A stretch of DNA of 64,000 nt from Serinus canaria (taxonomy: Eukaryota; Chordata; Aves; Passeriformes; Fringillidae), in the NCBI RefSeq assembly GCF_022539315.1, contig NC_066316.1, positions 12,269,108-12,333,107 of the forward strand, read 5' to 3'. The position numbers and the translations under genes were made by a program. Below, one piece after another: positions 46,373 to 60,900 of the stretch (the first letter of the stretch is position 1; each line of letters opens with the position of its first letter). A model generated the notes under the pieces. It searched no databases, was not told where the DNA came from, and saw only the letters and a list, made by a program, of their open reading frames with translations.

Positions 46373-49300
46373 ACCTGATATGCCTTGAAATTACCTTCAA
46401 GACACGACTAACCAATGAAAAAAACAAAAACAAGAGTTGGATCTGCAGGTGAATGCAAGACCCTTCCTAAATCTGTGGCTGTTTTGGAGCAAACCAATCC
46501 TGGAGCCCTGAAGTTTCAGACCTAGGGAAGTTAACTCTAACCTGCATTCTTCCTGGCTGAATGATATATCCCCTAAAATAAACCTCAAGGCATCAGACCA
46601 AAATGACCACACTCTTTCCCTAAGTTTTGACAAACTGTGTCCAGCAAATATGTACAGACCATGTAAGGTTTCTGATTTCTAAAATCAGTTTGTGACTCAT
46701 GCAGACACTCACACCAGGCATGCACTGCAAACGAGCCATGCAGAACACAGCAGCAAAAAAGGCCTCCAAAATTACTCAGACCTCTGCCTTGGATATATTT
46801 ATGCAGTAGCTGCAATGAGCAGGCTTTCTTGTGTGCTTTGATGTCCCCAGTCCTCATGTGCCAGCCAGCAGAAAAGGCCTTTCTGGGGTTGTTTAAAGAT
46901 GGTATTTTAAGGTGGAGATATGTCAGATGACTGGAGCTGTGTTCTGTGTCTTCATAAGCCCCCTCAAGCTTATGGGTGAGGGCATTTTTCCCTTCTAGAA
47001 AACACTGAGAAACACCTAGAAAACCCCTGGCTTCCTCTGCTCAATGGAAAGGAGACATTGCCCTTTGCAGAGCAGGACAGGGAGGTGGCTACTATTATGG
47101 CCACAATCATACCTGACCCACACCTGGCCAGTGAAGCAGAAGCAGGGTTAATGTATTTATAGCTCTGTACTTATTCTCAGAGAATCACCTTTCTTTGTTT
47201 GCCCTTTGGTGGGGAGATCATTCAGCTCAAGAAATGCATCTGAATTTTATGAGCTTTCCTGGATCTGTACCTTGGACTGAAATCAGCTTTCACTCCCTGG
47301 TGTTATTTATAGCACAGCCACAGTAAATAGTGGCTGCAAGTAGGATGGGGAAGGAAGGAAAACAGCAGCACTAAAATACACAGCTCTGCTAACTCTGGGA
47401 AGGGGTTGGTGGCTCTCCTTTCTCTCCTACTGACAGAGCATCCTGGCTTGGCTCGTCTCCTCTGCCACCACATTTTCCTGCTTCCCTTGAAACCTTTTGT
47501 CAGTCTGTTAGCAAGCTGTAACTGCTTTTGGATGGTTTCTTCTCATACTTCTGTGCAATGGCCACCTGTCACAGCACAAGTGGAATCTATCTAATTCCCC
47601 AAACCTGCCAGCTAACATTCTTGAGGTTTATTGAGCTGTGAGGGACCAGCTGTACCCTCTTGCAAACAAGCAAAATGGCAAAGCTTTGGCTTGACTTAAT
47701 GGCCTTTGGCTTCCCAGCTTGAAGGATCCTCCTTTGGACTCTCTCGTGCAAAACCATCCAGGAGAAGAGGAGGGAGGGGAGGCCAAAGGAGAGATTTGAA
47801 GAGAACAGGAGGCTGCACCAGCCCCAGACTGAGGGCTGGCCCTGCAGGCACAGTCTCTGGCTGCAGGGATGTGCCAGGGCTGCCCAGGGGACAGGAGGAG
47901 CAGGGACAGTTTTCTGTCACCTCCTGCCAATGAACACGGCCAGCCATCGACAGAACAGTGCAGGAAACTTTGGTGCACCCAGTCTGTGACACCTGGCTGA
48001 GCATTCCTGCCTATTGCCTCCTAAAAGTGATTTGGGAAAGGATGCAACACTCCTCTTTGCAGTGTCCTACAGGAGAATTTGGCCACTCTTCTCTCTTGCA
48101 CAGAGTTTTTGTTCTTCCACTTATCAGCATCCTCTTGTTTGAATAAAGGCCATGAAGATGGAAAATGTGTTTGCTCTTTGCTCACAAAGAAACAAGCAAG
48201 GTACATTAAAAAAAGGTCTATGAGCTTCAGAGGGGAAAAAGTAATTAATTGTGGGATACAAAGGCAAGGGCAGAAATCCTGGCTGTTTTCTTGGAGTCCT
48301 GTATTCAACTGAAATTCATGGGATATAAAGACAACTCAATTACAAGTTGTTTTCTCTAAAGACTTTGAAACAAAGGCAGGAGAACTCCCATTTTTCACTG
48401 TAATTACAGTAATAAAGATGACCTTATCTATTTTTTTTAAAGCTCCTGCTATCCACACCTCTGCACACTTGAAAGTCTTTAGTACATGATACATCCAAGA
48501 TCAAAACCAAGTCACAGCCTTTATCTTCTCTTTCAGAAAAGGAGAAATTTGGGCTAAAGTCCATCTCTGCTTTACTCAGAGCTCTCATCATGGTATTTAC
48601 AGTGTTCCTCTAAACAGCCTCTCGGAGATCTGAGAGGCTGTGTTTTCTAATGCTCCTGTGTCATTGCACAGCCTGTTACTCCAGAGCTCAAATTCACTGG
48701 AATACAGCTGGCTGTGCCATTTTTAAAGCAAGATAATTCTTATTTGCTGACTTGCTGAGCAGTCACGTGCAAGTTCTGGGGTTTTTTCTCCAAATTTTCT
48801 GTAAAAAAATGAAGCTCTTACTTTGTCCAAAGGCCAAACTGCCTTCATCCATCTCAAAAATGTCACATAAGCCCTCCTATTCTGCCCTAAGTTCCCCTAA
48901 GTAGAGATGTATTCAAAATTCCAAAGGCTGTGGTTGGAAGACCTGTTCCATGTCTTTAATACACATTTCCATGCTCCTTATCCTAATAATCACCAAAATT
49001 TTAAAATTACTCACTTAATATTCTCCTCCATATTTCTAACAGAGACAATTATAAAACATCTACAGATGGAGGGGCTTGTTTGGGATACTGAGATGATTTC
49101 TAATACTATCTAAGTGGCTGGTACTTTCAACAGCACTTAACTGCTGTTAAGTCTGTCCTCTTTTGACTCTCTGCAGCTAAAATATCCACTAAGCCTGATC
49201 TTCAATCTCTTGTGTGTTTTTTCCTACTCTTCTCACAAAAGTATCTGTCATTTCTGCCTATCTTTCTGTTCCCTTTTTTTTATTAAAGCCAGTGTGGAAA

Positions 49301-52300
49301 TAGCAGCAGTAGAATGAGCCAAACATGGATTTGAAAGTGGTTCTGTAACAGAAGAAAATTCAGCCCTCATTCAGCACCCTTTGCAACAATTTAAGGAAAA
49401 AGAAAAAGAAAAAGGAACTGTTATGCTTTCAAAATGAACAATGAAATCTTGGGCTCCTCAGCATTACAGAGTTTGATACAAAGTCAGCTACTGGACCCTC
49501 TAAGTTACCTGTGTTGGCTTTTCCTATTAATGTATAAATCACCACCTTCACACAGAATAAATCAAATAAATCCACAAATAAGCTCAGCACAGTGCTGAGT
49601 GACCTAAGTGCAATAATGCAAAAGGTTTCCATTCACACTTGCTCATCGAAATGATCATCATGGAGTTCAGCCTCTGGGAAACCTTACTACATAAATAAAT
49701 TCACAAAATGAATTAAAGAAAATTGAATGAAGAGTGGAAAAGCTCTGTGAAAGAAAGGGGAAATCTTTACCCTATTGGTATTAACATCAAAGGTACTGCT
49801 GGTTTCCATGAAAACATATTTTGTACTCTGAAATGCTAGGAGTCATTCCCCACTGATAAATCCATTTTATTCAGAGAGATTCCCAAGAATGAAATCCTTC
49901 TTAATGCAGTGGAGTGTTTGATTTCAATGTCTTGCATTGGTAGGTGTCACGTCCAAAATCAGTGAACACAGACAAATTGCAAGGTTCACTTTAGGCTTCG
50001 GTTCCGTGAGAGCACTGATTTGTTTGAAGTTAGCTCTGTGCTTCTTGCTTTGTAACTCTGAGGACTTTTTTTCTTCTTTTTGTGAAAAATGTGCATGCTT
50101 TTCCTATCTAAATTCCCGACTGTTTCTAAAGTTGCTTGCAAAGTAGCTTTTCCTGCTGAAATGCTTTGGCCAATTCAAAACCAGGACATCTACGCTTTCC
50201 TAACCTGATTGTCTCCTGTACATGTGGCAGCCTTCTTTACTAGCTGTGCTTGTTGGTGGATTTTTTTAATATCCTTCAGAAGGGAAACATAATTCTGAGC
50301 CTAGTCATCTCCACAGAGATTTGTAATCAGCTCCCTGGTGTGCTGGCTCCGAGCAAGCAGCTCTGTTGATGCTGACATGAGCAAAGAATGATGTCCCAGG
50401 CTAACAGAGATATTACACACTGTTTGTGAGCTCCCTTCTGCACGTGTAGCTCAGCCTCATCCATCACTGCCATGGGTGGCAGCAGCAGAAATAATTAAAG
50501 GAGGTCTTTCTAAGATGGAATAGAAGTCCATATTTATTGCAGTGGGACAACACATGGGGGAAAAAATACCATGCCCTGTATCATTTCTAAGGAAACTGCT
50601 GCTTTCTGTGACCACATTATTCAAAACCAGGAGAGCAGGGCCACTGCCAGCCTTTCCCTGTAGCAGCAGGGAAGTTGGGCAACCCAGGGAGAAAATGTTT
50701 TACCAATCTGCAGAAAGCTCTGGCTCCAGTGCAAGTGTTTGCCCCGAAAATCTTAGGTTTCATCAAATCACCTTTTTTTTTTTTCCCCTGTGAAAATCAC
50801 TCTGAGGGAAATGTTATTCTTTTTCTGTTTCATGCCACGCAGCCATGTCGCTAAGGATCTTCACACTCAGGAATTATTTTAGTCCCCCACCATATGAAAT
50901 GTTTCCTGTTTAAAACAAAGTGGGCTGATAAGAAGAAGGCAGTAGAACATTAACCCAAGTATATAATAGTCTGTAAAGTGATACATCAGCTAACAAAGGG
51001 TAGTTACAATTAAGACATGACTAATTTTTATGTAATTAGGAGGAAGCATGAAAATGTGTCTCCAAAGCTAATACAATGAAACACACAAGCTCCTTTCCTA
51101 AGAAAATTTTGCTGCATTTTTCCTTGCCCTTGTAACTTGCCATAATCACAAAATAAAATCTCCCAACCAGGACACAGGCTGTGCATTCATCAAAGTCTGG
51201 TTTACAGAGCAGAGCAGTTACAAGTTGAGGTCCCCATTCATATCTCTCTTGTTGTGCCCACAAAAACTTGGTAACTCTCCCTTTCTGAAGAGAAATGTCA
51301 GAAATCTGCCTGCTGCTTTGACTACCAATGTCAGAGTGAGCCATGAAAACTTTCTTTTCCCTTCCCATTTTTTTATTTCAATGCAGAGGAGTGCACTGAA
51401 GCTCTGAGAGAAACTTAAAAGCTGAGAAATTAAATAATTCTGAGGCACTTTTCCAATGAAAGCAATAACGAATTCAGAAAAAAAATGAATAAAATGAAGC
51501 TCCTTATCTTGAAATGCTGTAAAAATATTATATAGCATATCATAATTACAACAGTGTAATAGAAGTGTGCTGCCTATTGCTTTGAAACTACTTCAAAATG
51601 TTCACTGTTCCAATGAATCAGTGAAAGCTGTCACAAAATTATCACTTGGAAGGCCTGTAAAATAAAAGAGGTGTTTTCTTGTTCTTCACCAAAAAACCTG
51701 CATATGCCAGTGCTGCCATGAGGCACATTTTGTGTAGAAATATGAAGTTGTGCACAAGCTCCAGCGACCCAGGAGTGTCCCCTGAAGCAGCATTTTCTTA
51801 GTCTGGGTCCCATTTCTCCAGCTGCAGGCTGAGAGCCCACAGCATCCAGAACTTGGGGGCAGGGGGCTAAAAAAGTGTAGAGGGAAATCAGGTGTGTGCC
51901 AAATAAAGTGTGTCTAATTGTCCTCACAAACATGAGAAGCATCAGAGACATGCCCTCTTCTCCATCCACACAAGAGAGGAGTCCTGAGAGGTAAAGCAAG
52001 AGCAAAAATGAAAATTCTGGGTGTCACCCATTCTGTTTCAGTTTGGCTTTTTATGCCACTGATAATAATTAGCAATACCTGAGCCCTTCCATGCTGTACT
52101 GTCATTTGAAGTTACTGCCTTCCTTAAAAATGCACACCCTCTGTTTCCACAAGCAATACACTGCATAGATACAGCTTTGGCTATGGTGTGTGTTTTTATT
52201 AGGAAAAATCCCCTTGAAGAACCCCTTGCTTTCTGAATAGAGCCTACTGAATTTCAGATGGTGCTCAGATTTTTTATTTTTTTTCTCTGCAGCCACAGAG

Positions 52301-53397
52301 CAGTCTCCAAGGAAATATTTGGTTCTGTAGCAGTGAGTTGTGTGCTTGCAGAGAAGGGATCTGCTGTGCCTGAGGAGTGAAGTGGTCAAGCACCACGATG
52401 GTCCTTCAGGTGATGTTTTAAGCATTTAGAGCTCAGCCACCTGTGATGTCCATTATATGGAAGATACATAAAATATTCTGTGGTAGACAGATCAATTAGG
52501 AACTCATAGTAGCTTATGCAGCAAAATCCTGTGCTAGCTGCTATTTTCTCAACTCTGGTGGCTCCGTGCCCAGATGTATTTTGGTGCTGCTGGGAGGTGA
52601 TAAAGGCAAGAATTACCAAGTCCTTTCAAGTCTTGTCTAAACCACAACCCCCCAGAACTGAATTATTATGATTTAATTCCAGTATATGATAGCACTTAAG
52701 TCATGGGATTGGTGTTAGATCTATGAATAATGCAAGTTTATTTAAAGGAATGGAAACAGAGCAGATTATTTCAAAGACACTGACTGCCAGGGCTGAATAT
52801 AAATTTTTCCAAATGTCTTCATCTGTTAGCAGAGCTGTAAGCAGGAGCAGGAGGAAATGCTAGCTTTGTTGTGTGTTATGAATGACAGGGGAGTTGCTGT
52901 TTATCAGCATGGGAGCTGATCTCCTAGCCCAGCAGAAGCAGTGGGAGATGCTGCTGCAGACATCACGGATGGACAATTTGCTATAAATACAGAGCTCTGT
53001 ATTTATAAACTGCAGACCAGACTGACTCATTCAGCTGAGCAACTTTGGGCTTCTTTGCCAAATTGCTGAGGTACAAATAATTTGATCCACAGTCATCACT
53101 GGATCTCTTCCTTGGTGTTTGTTTAATCAGACATTTTTCCTCTGATGGGAACTGGCAGTTTTGGTCTGGAGAAGCACTGATTGAGCTTTTGTTAATCAGA
53201 AGTGCACAGTTCAGACCTGCAGAGGTGAGACAAGTATCCCACCTGATTCTGTATTTTTCAGACATGAGCTGAACCATGGGAATGAAGAGGGAGACCTGGC
53301 TGAACAGTGAGGTGAACTGAATCCATCTGACCCTAAAGAACTCCTGAACTTAAGAGCACATTTTAAGAGAGGGATGACAAAACATTTTTGGCTTTTG

Positions 53398-53418
53398 TTT
53401 TTTTTTTTTTTTTTTTTT
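53398..53418. repeat. Poly(T), 21 bases
   Basis: Uninterrupted T run. No retrotransposed body recognised on either side. Confidence 0.95.
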
Positions 53419-54533
53419 AGAGCAGGATATTTTGTAAATAACATATTAAAGATCTTTGGGGATGATTTGATTTTACTACAGGGACCAAGAATTGTCATGT
53501 GATATGCATGACAATCATCCATATCACATCTTGTATTGGCATCTTTTTGTTCAATACATCTGATTGCAGATGGACCTTTTGGTCTTTATTCCCCTGCTTG
53601 CAATGGAATAGTGTCACTGTGTATAAACACTTTCTTTTCACCAAGTCATTTCCTGCAATGGGGAAAGCATTCCTATTGCTTCCTTGCCACTCTACAATTT
53701 CTTTACATTCTCTGTTTAGCTTTCTCCTACAGTTCTGAAGAAAGTGCTGTGGGTACTCTTCTACAGGAGTGTGCACTTTTTACTGATTTTTTTTTAAATT
53801 ATTATGTTGCTCTTCCATTTAAAAAATGGGGAATGGAGAGGGATTTCCTTCTCACATCTTTTGCACCTTCTCAAAAGAGCTGCCATGTGCACTCCTCCTT
53901 CCTGCACCAGGGAAGGGAATATTTGGCAGGAGCAGCAACAGGAAGCACCCTAGGTTCCTATTTTTGGTGAAAGCAAGTGGAGGATTGGAGAAATACAGGA
54001 CAAGGTGCTAAAAATAATTAACACTTCCAGGGCAAACTACTGAGTTTGTACAGCTGCCCAATGCTTTATGGCAGCACTGCCAGTGCTGGGATACCAGCTG
54101 CAAGTCAGTGGTTTGTGTTCAGTGTTCCATCAGGACAGTGTTTCATGGTGCTTTCTGCTTGGTTTTGGTGAGAGACACTGGTGGGAAGGAGGTCATTGAC
54201 ACCTGAGGACTGCTGTGATGCTCCACGAGGCACCACCACTGCTCCAGTACCTCTGTTAGCAGTGCCTGGCATCCCAGCTGGTGGCATTTAATAGCACACA
54301 AAGAAACCCAGGCTTCATTGACTTCATTTTCCCCTTGGAGAGCACCCACAGTTTTGGCATTTTCAGTTAATTGCAAAAGCAGCTGCACTCATTTTTGATG
54401 AAGTTACTCAAAATGCTTCACCCATGAATTGCAAAACCCTCCATTAACCAAAATTGTTCTAAACATTGGAGGGAGCTCCCAAAGTGTGAACATTTTTCTG
54501 AAGGACATTGCCATTGGATGGGAAAACCACAGG
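53419..54533. other. Unclassified stretch
   Basis: Open frames overlap on both strands (up to 144 codons on + at 53536-53970) but none has a known domain. Confidence 0.45.
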
Positions 54534-54943
54534 AGAACCTCTCCTATGATGAAAGGCTGAGAAAATTGGGTTTGCCCAGGCTGGAAAGGAGAAGGCTTTG
54601 AGGTGATCAGATTGTGGTCCTCTAGTACCTGAACAGAGCCCACAAGAGAGCTGGAAAGAAAGAATTTCAGGAAGTATTTCCAAGGAGGAATGGCTTCAAA
54701 GTGAGAGTAGGTTTATATTAGATGTTAGGAAGAAATTCCTCACTGTGAGGTTGGTGAGGCACTGGCACAGGCTGCCCAGAGAAGTTGTGGCTGCCCCATC
54801 CCTGGGAGTGTTCAAGGCCAGGATGGATGGGGCTCTGAGTAACCTGGTCTAGTGAAAGGTGTCCCTGCCCATGCAGTGGGGTTGGAATTAGATGATCTTT
54901 AAGGCCCCTTCCAACCCTAACCATTCTATAATTCTAATTCTCA
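54534..54943 (+). mobile_element. CR1 LINE 3' fragment with ORF2 stop
   Basis: A 5'-truncated CR1 copy in + orientation. Around 54703-54852 it keeps an uninterrupted end of ORF2, with RKKFLTVRLVRHWHRLPREV, then AAPSLGVFKARMDGALSNLV and a TAG stop. The 3' untranslated part follows, with GTGTCCCTGCCCATGCAGTG and AGATGATCTTTAAGG. A short-unit tail (ATTCTATAATTCTAATTCTC) ends at about 54943. It is the best preserved CR1 copy in the window, although the reverse-transcriptase and endonuclease domains are missing. Confidence 0.95.
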
Positions 54944-57900
54944 TTGCTTCATTTTAGGATACTCTCTGCATCCTGGCACATGATATGTGAATTTATCCTA
55001 ATCAACTGGCTGTTTTAATTTTCAAACTTTTTCTTTCTTAGTCATTCTTTGAAAGATCTTTTATTAATGAAGCCCAGCAGAAGTGGAGGAAAATATGTGG
55101 CTTTTTTCCTCCAAGATTCACATGATTAATTGAAAATAAGATAAAAAATTCCATTCTTGCTACTGATTCTTTAAAGTCAGTTCCTGGGGATTTTTCCCTG
55201 ATGATTATCAAATCCATCTCCCTCCAGGCAATACACTATTTCTGACTCCTGAAATAAACCTTGACTCTCTCAAGGTTTATTGGTGCCTGGTTTTGCTGAT
55301 TTGGAATTTCATTAGCAGCTGATCAGCCTATCCCTTGAAACAATTTTTCAGCTGAGATGCAAACTGATAGCTGTCCTCCTAAAAATGAAAGCACTTCAGC
55401 AAAATGGATCCTTTTGTACACCCGAGGTCTGGTTCTGTGTCTAATGCAAGTATCAGCTCTAATCTCTAATTCTGCCTTTGGCTGCATGACACTGATGTGA
55501 GAGCTAAATCCAGGGGGAGGGGACAAAATGTGGAGATTGCTCTTTCAGAAGAGCAGTGCAGAACTTGGTAGAGGTGAGAGAACTTAACTGAAGCAACCTT
55601 GAGACGAGAGGTGACTTTGAGAGAGAAGGGAAACCTTCCTGACTGTAGAATCATCCTGGAAATGAGGGTACACATTGCCAATGGGTGACAAACAGCCCTG
55701 CCAGCCAGGAACTGAGAATGCTGCAGGGAGAAAAACACTCTGGTGTTGCTCAGTCTCTGTTTTTCACCCCAAACCCTGCATGCAGCAGTGATGCCAGTGA
55801 GGAGCAAGGCTTTGGAGGCTCCTGGTGCTCTGGGTGGAGACCTTGCAAGCACCAGGGGGGAGAAGCTGGAGTGATTGGTGAGACCAGCAGCAGGCATGTC
55901 CATCTGTTTCACAGCTTGCCTTGTTGTTCCTCACCCCTGTGCTATTCCTGTGGCTGTGCTTGCCCTTGGCCCTCGCTGAGGCCAGCCCACAGAGGTAAAG
56001 TCAGGCTGGTGTCAGGCACACAGCTCAGTACCTGTTATCTGTTATCAGGTACTTCTGAGGGCATTCACATCTTCCTGGGAACAGCATCAAAGATCTGAAA
56101 ATGTTAGAAAAGGAAAAGGGCAAATATTGCATGCAGTTTGTGCTGTTGTCCTGCAATTTTGAACATTTTGAGGAAAGGGGAAATAATTTTATTTTTTTTT
56201 TTAAAAACAGAGAAGATTCATTGAGCATCAATATTCAGGGTGGTATCTTGGCTTGAATCCTCTTGTCTCATGGCTAATTTCAGATCCATTGCTGGCAATC
56301 AGGATGGTGCTGCCATGGCCCTGCCTCCAGGGACACCCACTCTCCTCCCCAGCCCCTTGTCCTCTTTCCCAGCCACTCTGTGTTTGTGCTTGTGGAACCC
56401 CCCAGTGCCAACGATGCCCTCGGTGGGCTCAGCCCCAGCCTGGTCACACCAGGAGCATCACACTGATGGGCACACTGACTGCACTGGCCTGGAATGCATC
56501 CTTGATAAAGTTACATAAGCAGAGAGATCTTGTAGGAGGACTGGAAATAATAAGCTGTTAGGATGATTTGCTGAAGCTCCTCTTCACCTCAGCTCCCACA
56601 GAAGCACAGAAATAAAAGTCCAATTTCCTCTGTAGCCAGAGATCACTGAGGGCAGAAAAATTACAGAATGAAAAAAAAAATTTTACATTTCCCTTTGGTA
56701 TTTGCTGCCAACAAAAACGATGCTGGAGAAGATACAGACTTACAGGCACAAGGATGTGAGGTCAAAATTAGGTGAAAACTTCAGTTGGCAAAGAGACAAT
56801 GTAGCACAAAAGGAGTAACCTGTTTGCAAGCTGTGAGGATGGGGAGAACATGGCTAGTTTGTACAAATAGGATGGAAAAGGAAAAGCTGAAAACCCTTCA
56901 CTTTAGACAATAGTCAAATTTGAGAATTATACATTCAATAAATTAGAAATCATTTTTGAACTTTATAAGCAGCTGATATTTCCAGAATAACAATAATATC
57001 TGTTCAGAGCTTCTAAATAGTGATGTCTACCAATTGCCTAAAATTAGGACAAGCTTAATATTTACATTCACATGCTCACATATGTTAATTTTTTGGAAAG
57101 ATACATTGACCAGTCCAATTTCTATGTAAAGACCAAAGGGCAACTGATAATGTCATACACCATTTGGTGAGCCATTCCATTCTTGGAGAGATACAGCACA
57201 AACAAAGAGCTACATCCTAAATTTTATTAACTGTGAAAGAGGTGATTTATTTTGTGCTGCAATAAAAGCATCAGTGATAACAATGCCTCAGAGAAACAGC
57301 CACACTGTGAGTGCCTCCTGCTGTCTTTTCCTTGGTGCAGAGAGGTTCATTTGTGTAGGACCTCACAGAACTGAAATTTCTTCTGCCGTTACTCTAAATC
57401 TAGAGTTAATTTAGACACTGAAAACTGTATTTACTGTGGCATCCCCTGGAAAACAAAGTGAAGTGAGGAAAAAAAGCAGGAACTGAGCTAGGACTGAGCT
57501 AGGAATTGCCCACTCTTCACACTTGAACCTTGCTTGAAACTCAGCTATTTTCACTTTCCTTACACTGCCTTCCCCACTTTATCCATTAGGCAGCCTGAGA
57601 AGAGCCCCACTCTGAAGAGCTGCCAAACTTGATACTGCAGCACCCAAACAAAACTTGGACAAAATCAGCTTGAGCCATCTCAGCACCCTGCCAGTGCCCT
57701 CCCCACACTCCCAGCTGTGTGAGAGGTGTCCCCCATGCTGTGTGACCCTACAAGTTCCAGCACTGTGTCTCACACAGCCAGGCTCACTCCAAGCACCACT
57801 TCTGGGTGTAGCACTACAATTTTCTCATAGATCAGCTGCTCAATGGGCAGGGCAGCAGTGCTGCTCCCCTTAGCAGCTTCACAAAGTGAAGCACGTGACC

Positions 57901-60900
57901 TAAATGCTTCATCACCTTCTTGGCAAACAACCAAAGCACCAGACCAAATTTAGAACCTCCACTACCTGGCATTGCCACTGGACCATTTTGTCAGGGCTGG
58001 AGATCAGGCATTAGTTTCTCCTCCACAACTTCCTTAATTTGTCCTGAGTCATAAGTTTTTGCCAGCTCATCCTTGGCTGATTAATCAAGTTCCCCCAGAA
58101 TTTCCTGTGTTAATGCTGCTTTGTTATTACTGTCATGGCAATACCACTGCCAGAGGTCATTTACCTGTTGTGATGCCACCTCAGCTGCTCTGGAAGGGAC
58201 TGGGAAGTGGCTCCAGGAGAGAAGGGGAGGTGATTTTGGAGGCTCCTACACTGAATCAGTCAGAATATTGTCACAGCACTACTGTAATTAATTGAAGAAT
58301 GTCCCAGATACTTTGTGTGTACTTATACAGCACTATATAATTCCAGAGACCTTTTTTATTCCATACATTTACCCTGTCCTTCTTGGCTACCACATACCAG
58401 GAACAATGACCATGGTCTTACATTAGTTTTACTTTGGTGGGAAAAGGTGGGGGCAGATGTTAAAAGCAGAATATTTTTCTTTGATGTTGTAAAGTCCTGC
58501 AACTTTTCTGATGGATCCTGAGCTCTCTTCCTGTTGTAGTTCTTCTGATTCTCAAGGAGTCATTTAAGATGTTTTAAATTGGCACATTTATTGCCATTGA
58601 AGTAAGTTTAAAATATTGCAACACAGTCCTTAACCTTCTGAGCAAGGTTTAGCTGTGGAATCCTTAGGAAAGGGCTTGATTTCAGTGAATATTTCAAGTT
58701 TTAATGGGAGTGTGAGAGAAGGTATTCCATTCTTTTTCCATCATAAATCACATTTATTGTCTCCTGGAAAGTGCCTTGTGTTTCTCTGGCAGGGAACTGT
58801 TCAGCAGTCTGCAGGCAGCGCCTGGCATTGCAGAGTTCACCTGAACTGAGCTGACAGAAAAAGCCCTTGGGAGCACCTGCCAGTGCAGGGTGCTGCACCC
58901 TGCCAGGCCACAAAACCACTGGCTTTCCTGGGCAGCGTAATTTTCCCTTCATACAAATGTATCAAGTTAAGTAGCACAGCAAATCCCCATTTGCAGTTTC
59001 AGCTGACACATTTCAGCAGCACCAGCTCGTGGTCCATTCCCCATTCCTCCCACCCAGCAGCTTTCCTGGAGATAACCCTTCCCACACCTACCTAAAGCTA
59101 CCTTGCTGCACACATTTAGGACAGGCACACCAGGACTCCAAGTTCCTGGTCCCTGCCGTGGGCACCTGGAAGCTGTGATCTGCTTTGGGAAGATGCCAGG
59201 GAGAGTGGTGCCTTCTGGCCACTTTGTTCCCAGAAGGATTTTGGACTTGGCTTTAATCCAGTGGTGGTGGGACTCCACATGACAAATGCTTCCCAGCAGG
59301 AACGTGGCAGGAATGCAGAAAATCCTGCTGCAGTCCCGAGGACTGAAAGAGCTCCAGGACTTGTCCCTGTAGGAGGAAATGGTGTTTATTGAGTTAGCTG
59401 CTGCTTATAAAATCCTGTTCTTGTTAGTGGCATCAAACCTCTAGTGATAAAATGCACCCTGAGATAAAATCTGGAGCCAAGAGTGATAAAGTTCTGTGGC
59501 TTGTCCAACTGACTGACAAACTTTTTTCTCCCATCTGCTCTTCACTAAGTGGGAATAATCAGTACAATTCCTAAGAGGGGTTTGGGTCCTCCCAACTTTC
59601 TCCATCCCATCTGGCTGATGATATCTCTGCAATTTACTCTTGGGATTGTTTTCTTCTGAATGAGGATGTTTGTTTACCTGGTGTGTTTATAGACAATCAG
59701 ATCTTCTCTCATCCCTGTTGTTCTAGGCTAAGCAAACCACATTTTTAATCTTTTTCTGTGTGATTCATTTTCATTCACTTCCCTACATCATCTTGGAAGA
59801 TCTCTGAGCCTGCTCCAGTGTCAATCATCAGTTTTGCAAACTGATGAAGAGGATGCCCAAAGCAGCCTGCAGGAGGACTTTGCCATTAGCTTTGGAAAAG
59901 GGCTAAAACAGAGATGAGACTCTCCATCCCATTATGCAGAGGAATTTTGAGAGCATTGACCTGTCCTGCTGTGTGCTCCCAAGGATGAGTGCATTTTCCC
60001 TGCACTCCAGAGCAGAACCCAAGCCTGCACTGCTGTACCCCACCTTTTAGCAAAGACTCTGGGAAGACATTGAATTTTAGCTGCACCTCCTGTGGGTGTG
60101 GGGCACTTCTGTCCCCCTGCAGGAGACTCACAGTCTCAATGGAGAAACCCTCCACAAATATAGAATCATATCAGCTCTTCACAGCTCCTTGGCATATAAA
60201 TATCTCAGACAGATCTGAACATCAGAGAAGTGTCACTTTTGCAAACAGGTCTTGGCTAATCCTTCCACTGTAGCTAGCACACCCAGAGTACAGTACCCTC
60301 TCAGATTACCATTTTCCATTAAAGTTTCATTGCAATGGGGCAATAATAAATTGCATCCACTAGTTTATGGAATACTTTTCCATTACGCATCCAGAATCTT
60401 GCTCACTTTCCATAGCACAGAAGAGCTTGATGAAAGTTGGATCTGCTTCCCAACAGTGCTGATTTGCTCCTTCTTTGAGCAATTGAAGCATCTTCTTAGG
60501 TGGAGCCCCCTTTTTATTTCCAGGTTCTTACAAAAGCACAGTCCAGAAGGAGCAATATAACTGAAAAATATCCCTAAGCTGTTGGACATGAAATTTTTCA
60601 CATGAGAATGACATTTAACATTATTAGAGGCAAGAAAACAAATAACAAAAAAGAACGGATATTGTTTGGATATTCTTCATTATTTTTGTTAATGACACGT
60701 CAGCATTCAGACATCAGCACTCCTGAGCTGCTCTGTTGGATATTTGGCTTTTTCTGTGTCAGCTGGTAAGGACAGACACCAGCTGACACCTGCACAAGAA
60801 AAACACCATTAAATGCCAAATTTTGTCAGGGCAGCAGGATGATAGGTCTTGATTCAAATTTTTTCTTCTAAAGGAATCCTGAGCCATCCCAGTTCTGGCC

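Larger units (their letters stand above)
45549..53397. other. Long unclassified stretch
   Basis: No gene or named transposon. Contains the A-rich run at 46119-46168, the TG microsatellite at 46342-46372, a relatively GC-rich part at 47700-47960 (few CpG, so not a CpG island), an AAAAAG-type run at 49395-49423 and a T11-scale run near 50771-50784. Confidence 0.5.

Noticed and set aside
47700..47960. Relatively GC-rich patch considered as a CpG island or first exon
   Set aside because: CpG dinucleotides are few and no promoter or splice context is visible.
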